From contig UWYS01000007.1 of assembly GCA_900291925.1 (NCBI GenBank), positions 248,001-312,000 on the forward strand: a DNA stretch of 64,000 bases, given 5' to 3'. Shown here one piece after another: positions 1 through 10,192 of the stretch. The translations under genes were made by a program, and so were the position numbers. The notes beneath the pieces were generated by a model. That model was given only the letters and a program-made list of their open reading frames with translations. It ran no database searches and was not told where the DNA came from. Source of the stretch: Thecaphora thlaspeos. Taxonomy: Eukaryota > Basidiomycota > Ustilaginomycetes > Urocystidales > Glomosporiaceae. Every line of letters begins with the position of its first letter. Positions within the stretch are counted from its first letter, which is position 1.

Positions 1-986
1 CCAGCTAGGTCAGCCCAGCCGAGAACTCGCGCTCGGCGTGGGTGCGCGTGTGTGCGCGCCTGAGCCCCCTCGTACCTTCACTCTACCTCGCACCTCGTCT
101 TCGGTCCGCCTCGCCTCATCATCAGTATCATCATCGCCCCATCACCCGCCGCCCGCCGCCCGCCGCCCGCCGCCCTCCGCCACCATCACCATCCACCTAT
201 CACACTTCCCTTTTCACGCCACAATACCCTAGCTGCCCACTCCAAGCTCGCTCCGCCAACACCTCCCCCCCGTCTTGGACGCCGCCGCCGCCGCTGCTCC
301 CACCTCGACCCGTCACGACCTGTTTCACGAACCAGCGCGTCAAGTACCGCCGTGCACTGCCTCCCGCTCCGCCATTTGCTCGACCTGCGGAGACTTAGCA
401 TGTCCATTGCCTAGTCCGACATCCCTTCTTCAGCCGTCAACCATCCGCTATCCGCCAAGCGTCCATCGCGCCATTCACTGTTGCGCTCCTCTCTCTCTGC
501 TCGCTCTCCTCCCTCTCTCCCTCTCTCTCTCTCTTTCCCTCTCTCCCTTATCTCTCTCACTCTCCCCCTCTCTCTGTCCCTGAGTTACCTGCCTCAGCAA
601 CGCACACTCCGCTCTGTTCGCCATCGCAACGCATCGCATCCGATTAGCCCCATCTGATACCACGGTAGATCACCGCTCAGGCTCCAGGCACGAGCCAGGC
701 TTTGAAGTCGCCACGCCCTCTCTGCGAACTCTCATGGACTAGAACCGCCGCCCTCTGCCCCCCTCTCAGCCGGAACAGGCCGTACGTGAGCCCAACGATT
801 GGAGCGGATCAGGCTATACGTTCCGGATCCCTTTGGAAAGCGGAACGGCGATCGTTCTTCGTTCCCAGCACTACACGCCCCTGGACGCATCCGCGAACAG
901 AAGCAGAAGCAAGCAGCCGGCCCTCCTTGCGCTTCTCCGCGACCAGACGTGTCCAGGCTGACGGTCGCAGCACCGGTGGGTTAAAG
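1..986 (+). promoter_or_regulatory. Promoter and 5' leader of the RasGEF gene
   Basis: No convincing gene lies here. The stretch is pyrimidine-rich, as basidiomycete promoters and leaders often are, with a dense CT tract at about 478-580. The reading frame of the downstream RasGEF stays open back to an ATG at 702. The intervening residues are low-complexity Arg/Ser/Pro with no domain, and the ATG at 987 has a purine-rich upstream context, so I treat 702-986 as leader. Confidence 0.5.
478..580 (+). repeat. CT-rich polypyrimidine tract
   Basis: About 100 bases made almost only of C and T, with runs of CTCTCT and CCCTCTC, lie about 400 bp upstream of the RasGEF start codon. CT-rich blocks are common near fungal transcription start sites, so this probably marks the core promoter or leader. 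It could also be a plain microsatellite. Confidence 0.6.
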
Positions 987-3900
987 ATGGCCGCTTTCAG
1001 CGACCTGCCAGCACAGGACTTCGACCAGAACGAGCCGCCGTCTTTCTTCGTCAGGGCGCTCTACGACTTCGAGTCGAGCGATATCAGCTCCCTGTCGTTC
1101 CGAAAGGGCGCCATCATCGAGGTTCTCACCCAGCTCGAGTCCGGATGGTGGGACGGCCTGACGGAAAACGATGTGAGGGGATGGTTCCCGTCCAACTACG
1201 TCGAACCCATCTCAGACGAAGAGGCCGAGCTGGACCTCGCCGCACAAGTTACTCTGCAAGATCAGCTCACCCGTACGTCCGAAAGCCCCGCCACCTCGAC
1301 GGCCAGTGCCTTTGCGGGACTGGGCCTCGCCGGCGGCTTCGACAGCCTGCAGGCGCTGATCAAGGGCGAGGCGCTCGGAAGCAACGATGCTTTCGGACAG
1401 CTTGCCGAGGCTGCGATGTTGGATCCGCAGCGAGGCATGTTCGGGCTTGGCGAGGTGGCCGACGGCGCCTCGTCCGCCGGTGGCGACCACAGCCAACGTA
1501 TCTCCCGCAACGGCGGCGCTGCGCCACCGCTCCAGTTGGATGTGCGCAACTCTATGATCAGCGCCAGCTCCTTCAGCACCACGGACGCCAGCTCGTCGCG
1601 CTTCGACTCGCCGGTGCGCTCCGATGACACCTCGCCACAGGGCCGTAGTCAATCAAACTCAATCAGTGAGGCCGACCGTTTCAAGGCATGCGCCGTCGCA
1701 GCTCCCAGCTCCGGTCCCGCATCCACGTGTGCGTCAGCATCGGCGGCGGAGCGGGAGCGGCTGCGTGCAATCTCGCTCTCGACGGTCGATCCGCGAATGC
1801 CCGGCCAGTCGTCTGCCACGCTACTGGCCGCCGGCTCGCTGGGGCGTCCCAGAGCGGCTACCGGCATCACAGGCGCCCATCAGGAGCTTGCCAACGGCAG
1901 CGCTTCTTACACCAGCGTGCAGCGCCACCAGCCGCAACAGTCACAGCAACAGCATCATCCGAAGCAGACGAGCGAGAACGACTTTTGGGTACCCAAAGTG
2001 ACCGAAAGGGGCGAGGTGAGTACCATCAACGTCGCAGAGTAGCAGCAGCACAGAGGCGGCACATGCGAGTCGGGGCTCCCACGCCTTGCCCCCGCCTGCC
2101 ACGCTGTATCTGTGGAACGACTTACTGACTGACCGACCGCTGTGGCCCTCTTTTTTCCTTCTTCCCGCCTGCAACCCCCGTCGACTCACTCTCGCTAACG
2201 TACAGATCGTCTACTACAACACACGCACTCAGGCCGTCGCTCACGAGGTGCTCGGTGGCAGCAACTTTTCCGTGGGCGGGACGTCACGCTCGGGCGGACG
2301 CACCTCACTAGAGGAGTCGGACGTTGGGCGTCCCCTCTTGTCGGCTGCGATGAGGCCGACAGCTTCCTGGCAGGGGAGCGCGGCTCATGCGAAGCGGTCC
2401 GTGCCCAACAGCAGCACGTCAAGCCGCCCTTCGTCCTCGAACGCCACCAGCAACTCGCGGCCATCCTCCGTCAACAGTAACCACACGGCAGTGCTGATCG
2501 GCGGGAATAGCCGGAGCTCGCGGCCGCCTACACGCAACACGGTCGAAAACATGCCTGATCCGAAGGACGTGCCGCCGCCTTGGAAGCTTCGCCTTACGGA
2601 CAACGAGCGCCACTTCTTCTACTGCCACCGACAGACGCGCGAGATCCGCTACGATCCACCCGTCGAAGCGGAGAAAGGCCCGGCACGGAGCCCTGCTAGC
2701 AGCTCCATCAGCCTCCATAACGAGGCGCTGGACCGCAACCGCGCCAAGCGACGCTCCTCAGGTTATGGCCCCAGCGGGGACTCGGACGACTCCGACCTCG
2801 ACGACGTCATCACGTCGAAGCTGCCGGGCAAGTCGCCCAGGGGCCGGACACGGGCCGGCCGGCCTTCGGCAGCGACGCCGGCGTCCGCGGTCGTCAAAGA
2901 CTTCGACCAGTACGGCCTGGCCTCGTTCGCAGGCCACCCGGTCCTAGGGCCAATGCGCATCCCGCCGGCGTCGCTGGTCAATGATAGCAACGCCGCCTAC
3001 GAGTCGCAAAGGCACCTCGCCCCTGGTCAGCCAGCCCATGTGGGCGTGCTGGTACGAAGGGCGCACGAGGCGATCCGGATGATGGCCTCAGTTGCCTGCG
3101 AGCAGATTGGCACCGATGGGCTCAGCGAGGGAGACCGCAGCGCGCCGATCGTCTCGGAGAACGGCGTCCACCTGCCGAGGCTGGCCGCCGCTGCCGCTTC
3201 GGTAGTAGCGGCGATCCGCGAGGTCCTCTACTCTGCAGGCTTACTGGCCCTGCTTGCGCCTGATTCCCACGCCCTGTCGAACCTTCTCGCCCTCCAGACG
3301 GAGGTCGGCGGCGCGGCGGCGGCAGCAGAGTTTGGCGACATCATCCGAGCGCTGCAGGGCATGAGCGCCTCGGACGCGAAGCTGCTGAAGTTGGCCGGAG
3401 TCTCAACGGCCGATCAGGCCGGCTCGATTCCCGGCCTGATGTACCCTATCGGGCGAAAGATTAACGCCACCATCTCGAAGTTGGTTCTGTCGGCGAGGCA
3501 GGTGATCGACCACACCGTGACGCTGAGCTCCTCGCCGACCTCGAGAAAGGAGAGCACGATGACCGAGCTGGACGCCGAAACCTTCGAAAAGATCTATCAG
3601 TGCCGCCAACGACTGCGAGAGGATGCGCTCGAGCTCAATCGGCTGCTTCAATCGTTTGGCGATGAGGCGGAACGGGCGAGGTCCAGCGCGCTCGTCACGC
3701 ACCACGGCAAAGGCTGGCTGCGCAGGAGCGAGGGCAGTTTGGAGAGCGGCACTGGCCTTAGCGGCGTAGGAGCCTCGACGCTAGGAGGTGGGTTGGGCGC
3801 CGGGTGGCAGGGCAGTGGCTTCGCTCTGCCGACAGCCTTGGAGGTTTCTGCGCTCAAGACCGAGGCCCAGGGCAGATTCATCAACCCTTTCGAGCTGCGA

Positions 3901-6602
3901 AGGGACGTTCAAAATGCATTGGCCCGAGGCCGAGTGGCGTTGGCTCGTAAGCCGGCATCGCCGCTGTCGCGGAGCCTCTTGTCGCCCCTGCAGACCCAGT
4001 TGGACGCCCTCAAGGTGGAACTCGAGGCGACGCGGGCCAGCCTGGCCGCTCCGGCGCTCCACGCGCAGCCAGGTGCGTGCGATGAGCTTTTGAACCGCTC
4101 GCGAGTCGCGCTGCTTCGCCTCGGCACCCTGCTTTCCCTCATCGAGGATGTCGATGTCGCCTCGTCGGTGGATGTAGACGGGCTCACGGCAAAGGAGGCC
4201 AAGGGCTCGGCCATCAACAAACGGATCGCGGCCCGGGCAGTCACAGCCAGGCTCCTGGTCCAACGACTCGGGCTGCTGAAGCAGGCCACCTACGACGCTA
4301 GCTCGCAGTTGCTGCTCTCTGTCCAGGATCTTTGCTCCGCTACTTTGGCCGACTCGCCACAGGACATCGAGCGGCGCGCGGCGCGTGCCACCAGGGCAAT
4401 CGACATCTTGTCTCGCCTGTCTGCGGCGCTGCTAACCTGCCTGTCGGATCTCGCTCGGGTCGCCGAGGAGCAGCTGAAAGATGCCGCGCCCCAGCTCGGC
4501 GCCCGGGCCTACGTGTACGAGGTGGACGAAGATCGAAACTCCCTCAGGTCACCGACCGCAAGCTCATCGAACCGGCAGTCTGTCGCCAATACCAACAGCG
4601 TCCACGAAGACCTCGAGGCCACGTTTCCGGTCGGTGACCGCTCGTTCAGCGTCCCGACCGCGGTCGCGGTGTCGGCGGCGACCGGAGAGGGCGCTTCTAG
4701 CGAGAACGAAGTCATGTACCTCGGCCCGGGGATCGCCGTGCCCAACGGTCCGCGGCTGCGCAACAAGAGCAGCGCCCCGCCCGCGCCGTCGGCCGCGTCG
4801 AACGCCATCGCCGCGTCGTCGAGCTCCTCGTCCGGCCAGATGAGCGTGCTCCCCACGTCTCGAGGCAGCTCCCTCGGCTCCCTCGTCAACCGGCAACGCT
4901 CAACCTCGGTCACGACGGGTGGCTCGTCGCTATCGATGCAGTCGCTGCAGGAGACGACCCGAAGCTTGCTCAGCCGCCGCGGCACCTTGGCCGAGGCGCA
5001 CCCGCACCAGGGCAGCATCGAAGAGGCCGACGAGGGCCGTGGCGCGGGCCAGAAGATCCGGCGACTGCTTGGGGACGACGCGCCGCTTTCGGCCCAGACG
5101 ACCCTCGACAGCGAGGCGGGCAGCGTCAACAGCAGTTTGCGACGCCGCGAAGAGGACGTTCCGTGGTACCTCGAGCCGGACTACGACCCCAACGACATTG
5201 CGATGGGCGTCGACGGCCAGGTCAAGGGCGCCACGCTGCCGGCGCTGTTGGCCCGCGTCACAATGCACAACGCGTTCGATACCAGCTTCAACAACACCTT
5301 CTTAATAACCTACCGCTCCTTCACTACGACCGAGGAGCTGCTCGAGCTGCTCTTCACCCGCTACCGGATTGCCGCGCCCGAGGACTTGACCACAGAGGAG
5401 TACGCCGACTGGGTCGAGAAGAAGCAGAAGCCGATCCGGCTGCGCGTCTTTAACTTGCTCAAGTCGTGGCTCGAGGGTTATTTCTACGAGGGCGAGGACG
5501 ATCGCTACCTGGACCGGGTGCGGCGCTTTGCGCTCGAGGAGATGTCGCAGTCGCCGTCCATGAAGGCACCCTCGCAGCAGCTGGCGCGGCTGGTCGAGAG
5601 GCGGCAGGGCGAAGGCGAGCAGATGATCCGCAAGATGGTGCTGCCGACATCGGCGCCGCAGCCGATTCTGCCAAAGAACCTCAAAAAGCTCAAGTTGCTC
5701 GAGATCGATCCTTTGGAGATGGCGCGGCAGCTGACGCTGATCGAGAGCCGCCTCTACAACAACGTCAAGCCAGCCGAGTGCCTCGGCCTCAAGTGGACCA
5801 AGCCGGGCAACGACGTCCACGCCAAGGGGATCATGGAGAGCATTAACACGCACAACAAGATCAGCGCCTGGGTTGCCGAGGCGATCCTGCGCCAAGAGGA
5901 CCTCAGGAAGCGGTCGACGCTGATCAAGCACTTCATCGGCGTCGCCGATCGATGCCGCGCCCTCAACAACTTTTCCGGGATGTGGGCCGTTGTCTCGGCG
6001 CTCTCGACGGCGCCTATCCACCGCCTGCGTCGCACCTGGGACGTCGTCAGCCAGAAGCACGTTCTCGTCTTCGAAAGCCTCGAAACGCTGATGAGCGCCA
6101 GCCGCAACTGGGCTCACTACCGCGAGCTGATCCACAAGCTTAACCCGCCGTGCGTCCCGTTTCTTGGCCGGTACCTCGGCGACCTCACCTTTATCGAAGA
6201 CGGCAACCGCGACCGCCTCAAGGACGACAACCGCCTCATCAACTTTGGCAAGCGCCAGAAGACGGCCGAGGTGATCCGCGAGATCACCATCCACCAGTCG
6301 ACGCCCTACAATTTGACACCCGTCCCGGCCATCCAGAAGTTCATCGACGATAACCTGGTCGAGAGCAAGAGCGCCGACGAGCTGTATGAGCAGAGCCTGC
6401 TGCTGGAGCCGAGGGAACGGTGAGTTGGCACTTAAGATGGTCTGCTGCCTCAAGGTCGTCCGGGCACTCAGTCCGATTCCAGAGACTTCCTTGATGCTCG
6501 TCGCTGACCCTTTGACCGCCATGATTCCTTCTCCGGCCTCGTGTTTTGAACAGAGAGGACGAGAAGATCGCACGACTGCTGCAAGAGAGCGGTTTTCTGT
6601 GA
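987..6602 (+). CDS. CDC25: Cdc25/Ste6-type Ras guanine-nucleotide exchange factor (SH3, WW-like, RasGEF_N, RasGEF)
   Basis: Predicted exons 987-2015, 2206-6419 and 6554-6602 give about 1,763 residues. An SH3 domain spans about residues 18-75 (ALYDFES near its start, WWDG and GWFPSNYVE near its end). A degenerate WW-like motif (about 334-358; W, G and YYN kept, second W missing) is split by intron 1. A second WW-like motif lies near 466-495. RasGEF_N starts near 1342 and the catalytic RasGEF domain spans about 1509-1725. This family activates Ras by GDP release at the plasma membrane, upstream of cAMP/PKA or MAPK. The in-frame TGA at 6421 lies just inside a GTGAGT donor; splicing to 6554 adds a charged tail ending in ESGFL. 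The start at 987 is preferred over 702. The gene converges with the aquaporin gene. Confidence 0.9.
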
Positions 6603-7063
6603 CCTGTCCCACTCCTCGTCATTCTGCCCGCCTATCTCTTCCTCTCCTCTTCTCTCGCACAAAACCACACGCACAAACGCGCACGCGCACCGTCAGACAC
6701 CCCCATTATTCTTTTACAATTCGACTCTCTGATCCGCGCCCGACCCGATCGTCAAAGGAAGCCCCGTTGCGGCACAATCCTCGCCGCCGCCTTCGTACCC
6801 GAACTTGTGTATCCATCGGAAGGTGTTCCAATGTTCTCTTAACTTGCAGGTACGCAACGACGTCAGCCCTCGCTGCTGCTCTTCCGTCGTCCGTCGAAAC
6901 ACCGAGTCATTATACCCACTTGCTGCTCGTCGTAGGACGGGTAACATGATCTTTACGTGTGCGTGTGGCTCCTCTTCCGATCTGGCCGTCCGAGGAGATG
7001 GAGGCCCCGTCGCCAGCTCAGACGACTTTGCCTTTCAAGGACAACCGTCGCTTTGAACCCAAA
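6603..7063. other. Intergenic region between convergent genes
   Basis: This stretch holds the presumed 3' UTRs of the RasGEF (+) and aquaporin (-) genes. No ORF with recognisable protein features, RNA gene or repeat was seen. Confidence 0.5.
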
Positions 7064-8943
7064 TCACACATCACTTTTGCGCCACGCGTAGCGACGGGAG
7101 GCGGAAGAATCTCTAGGATTAAAAAAAAACGGGGGCAGCAGAGACCTTGCATTAGGAATGTACGGCGTGGGGCAGGACAAAGACAACAGCCTGGAATACA
7201 GAGCGAGACAGAGGGCACAAGAGAGTGTCTCGTATCCTAAGGTTTGGGAGAGGGACAAGCGGATGTCGATACAGCGCGCAACACACGGTGGCGTAGCAAG
7301 CCGACGCAAGGTTGCCCTCTTGATGAAGAGAAGGAAGAGGTAGAGGAGACCGACAACGAAAAGGCAGCCCGTATGGCGTGAGGCGAAGTCGCGCTTGTCC
7401 GGCGAGAGGTGGCCCGCGACGGTCGAATGGCCGTGCTCGCTACGGCTGCGCATGCGCTCGATGACGTCGCCATTGACCGACGCCGCGTAGTCGGACCGTC
7501 TCGGCACGCCGCCGCTTGCTCCTGTGGGCTGGATCAGGCCCTGCGTCTGTGCGACCTTCGCCTCGCTGAACAGGCGGTACTCGTGGTCATTGACGTTGTC
7601 GAGAGCACCGATGATGTTGCCGGCGGCGTCGCGGAAAACCTGCTTGGTCTCGTCAGAGTCCTGACCCACGTTGACCGATTCGTACTGGAAGTACTTGAGC
7701 AACGAGTAGAATCCAGACGTAAAGATCGCAGCGGCGTAGGGGGCGATCCAATAGATCCAGTGGTACGAGTCGAACTTGCCCAGCACCACATCCGGCCCAA
7801 AGGAGCGCGCAGGGTTCAGCGAGCCTCCGGTGTAGTTGGTACCGAACAATTCGGCGATAAACAGCGCCAGACCGATGCCAACGGGCGCAAGGAACGTACC
7901 CCTGTGCTTTTCCGCGGCGAGAAGATAAATTGTGAAGATGAGCTGAGATGTAAGAAAGAATTCGAGCCAGAATCCTTGAGCAACGGAAATGCCATTGGAA
8001 AGCGAAGTTCGGGCGTTGATGGGACCAGGGATGATCGCATCGCAAAGCGCGGCGGCGGCGATGCCGCCGGCAATTTGCGCGACCGTCAAGTGGAGGCACT
8101 GCCACCAGTTGAGTGTCTTCGTGAGAGTCAAGGCGAGCGTGACGGCGGGGTTGAACAGTCCGCCGCTCACTCGGTAGAACGTCCATGCGTTGACGGCCAA
8201 ACTGAAGCCGAAGCCGAGCGACGAGTAAAGGAGGGCCGAGGTGTCGGGCGGCGCGTTTTGCGAGAGCGATTGGGAGTTGGCGTCGACGTTGTTGTTCTGC
8301 TGTGCGGACCGACCATTTGCTGCCTCGGTCGCAATGCCAAACGAGAAGAAAAGGAAGAGCACGGTGCCGACAAACTCGGAGAGAAAAGCGACGGCGTTGT
8401 TCTTGAGGTGCAAACGGCGCCTGAGCATCTCGCGGTGGCGGTGCGGGTGTCGATGCTTGTCGATCTCGCCCTCGTCGATCTGCATAAATGGCGGCAGCTG
8501 CTGCTCAATGACCTGCGACTCGTCCGTCGGTGGAATGAAAGGCAGCGTCCCGGCGGAGTGGCCGAACGAGTAACCCGAAGGTTGGCTCTGGAGAGCATGG
8601 CCAGGAGGATGCGAGCCTGTCGATTGAGAACGCAGCGGGAAAAAGAGACGAACGGGGGCCAGAAGTCAGAGCCATGAGTTGGGTGGCCCCTCGATGGACA
8701 GTCCTGGAGCACAGCGGCAAACTCACCCGTCATTGACCGGTTCTCGAACGTCGTTTCGGCTGTCAATGTTGGACGAGGCGTGAGAAAGTAACGTCGAGGT
8801 GTTTAGCGGGCGTTTTTTTCGACGTGGCATCGAGCATGCTACGACGCTGAGAACTCACTCATGCTGATATGTTCGGGATGTGCGCATCCCGGGTTCTCGC
8901 TGCCGACGGCGTGGTGGGACTGGGTCGCGACGAGGCCGTTCAT
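7064..8943 (-). CDS. Aquaporin (major intrinsic protein family)
   Basis: Three minus-strand exons are predicted: 8943-8859, 8759-8727 and 8616-7064 (phases 1 and 1), giving about 556 residues. The core has the six-helix MIP fold with two NPA boxes: LFNPAVT near residue 193 and SLNPARS near 306, the latter within TGGSLNPARSFGP. These mark a water-selective (orthodox) aquaporin rather than a glycerol facilitator. The N-terminal roughly 85 residues are hydrophilic and His-rich. The C-terminal roughly 200 residues are unusual: after a charged region comes an extra hydrophobic run (LFVVGLLYLFLLF) and a Ser/Cys/Leu-rich end. That tail may be real or may reflect an undetected intron or an earlier end of the mRNA. 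The aquaporin core is secure; the C-terminus is not. Confidence 0.88.
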
Positions 8944-9120
8944 GGTGACAAGCTGCGCTGATAATTGGCGAAGCAGCTGGGTACTGGAGGGAGCCTTTGT
9001 GCCTTGACTGAAGCGTCGGGATCGTCGAGCAGACTCGATGAATGGTGGATGAGACGTTCTCGAACGAATGGGGCAGTAAGTAGGGGAAAGGTGTCGCGAT
9101 GTATGCTTCGGGGTGCGCTC

Positions 9121-9153
9121 GCAGGGCTCTCGCAGGGCTCTCGCAGGGCTCTC
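9121..9153. repeat. Three tandem 11-bp units
   Basis: GCAGGGCTCTC is repeated three times without interruption about 180 bp upstream of the aquaporin start codon. A short microduplication in the promoter is the simplest reading. Confidence 0.8.
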
Positions 9154-9422
9154 ACAGACTAGTATAAGTAGTCCCGTCGCACTACTCGGCCAAGAGCCTC
9201 CCATGTCTGAGTACCTTGCGCTGCGGAGCCTCGCCCTTCATCGCTACAGTGAGATCCGAAGCGATCGACACTGCTCATGATGATGCCGATGGATTTCGTG
9301 GTGCAATCTGTTTGCGGCAACTTCGGCTGAGCCACTGCAAGGTGGCATCTGGACGAAGACAGTCACTCGCTTCTCACATGAACGTCATTTGTGCAGAATG
9401 ACGGAAGAGAAAGCAAGGCAGC

Positions 9423-9458
9423 TACTGTATATACAGTACTGTATATACAGTACTGTAG
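9423..9458. repeat. Two overlapping 16-bp perfect palindromes
   Basis: TACTGTATATACAGTA occurs at 9423-9438 and again at 9437-9452, followed by a partial third copy (TACTGTAG). The period is 14 bp. It lies about 480 bp upstream of the aquaporin start. It could be a dimeric transcription-factor site or a simple cruciform-prone repeat. Confidence 0.75.
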
Positions 9459-10192
9459 TTCGACGGTCGGGCAATTCTCCAGACTTTCAAAGTCCGGCCT
9501 TTACCGTCGACAATTTCACAATTGACAGGCACACTCGACGGCGACGACCACAGCTTCAACCCGTTAGCAATTTGTAATCTCATTCTCACACGACGACGGC
9601 GGCCACAACGATGACGATCAAGAAGGGACAAAGCTGTGCAGAGGGCTAACTATGAATGGGCTTTGATTTCCTTTTCAACCCACTCGCTTGCTTCGGGCCT
9701 CGATCGGCACCTCGGGCTTTCGTTGCTTTACAGACGGCTGAAACGCAAACGCCTTCGATCTAATGTTGTACGTACAGCGAACACGCCTGTCGTACAACAG
9801 GTACTGTATGTATGTACGCCCGGTGACGGTAGTGACGGCCGACCTGGACGTGCTCGAGCTACAATTTGCCTTCTCGCTCGCTGCAGCGGAAGCCGCGCCC
9901 AAAAAAGCACGTTACAGATCTCGTAGCAGCGGCGTTGGCGTCTTTGATGCATAATCGAATGGTGTATATTTGGATTTTCCCCCCTTTTCATGGTCACGAC
10001 GGCCATCAGCGTCGGGACCGGGATGGAGAGCAGGCAGAGGGCGGCATCCTCGCCATTCACTAGCTACACACCAAATACGATGCATCGGCCCGGTTCAATG
10101 ACTACGTTTGCACTGTCGCCGAGCCGGAAAATGCACGAGGCCACCCACCAGCCCGGGCCCGCCCCACCTACGACACCACAGGCCCCTGAGGC

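Larger units (their letters stand above)
8944..10192. other. Intergenic: aquaporin promoter and CFT2 3' region
   Basis: No gene was recognised. The region holds an 11-bp direct repeat (9121-9153), a tandem palindrome (9423-9458) and a related TACTGTATGTATGTAC sequence near 9803. Short open frames here lack conserved composition. Confidence 0.45.

Noticed and set aside
702..986. In-frame N-terminal extension of the RasGEF from an ATG at 702
   Set aside because: The 95 residues have no conserved feature, while the ATG at 987 has a better context and lies just before the SH3 domain.
5302..6612. 436-residue open frame antisense to the RasGEF catalytic region
   Set aside because: It mirrors the codon structure of the strongly conserved RasGEF domain and shows no family features; a typical GC-rich shadow.
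9423..9458. Resemblance to a bacterial LexA box (CTGT...ACAG)
   Set aside because: The host is a fungus without LexA; the similarity follows from the palindrome itself.
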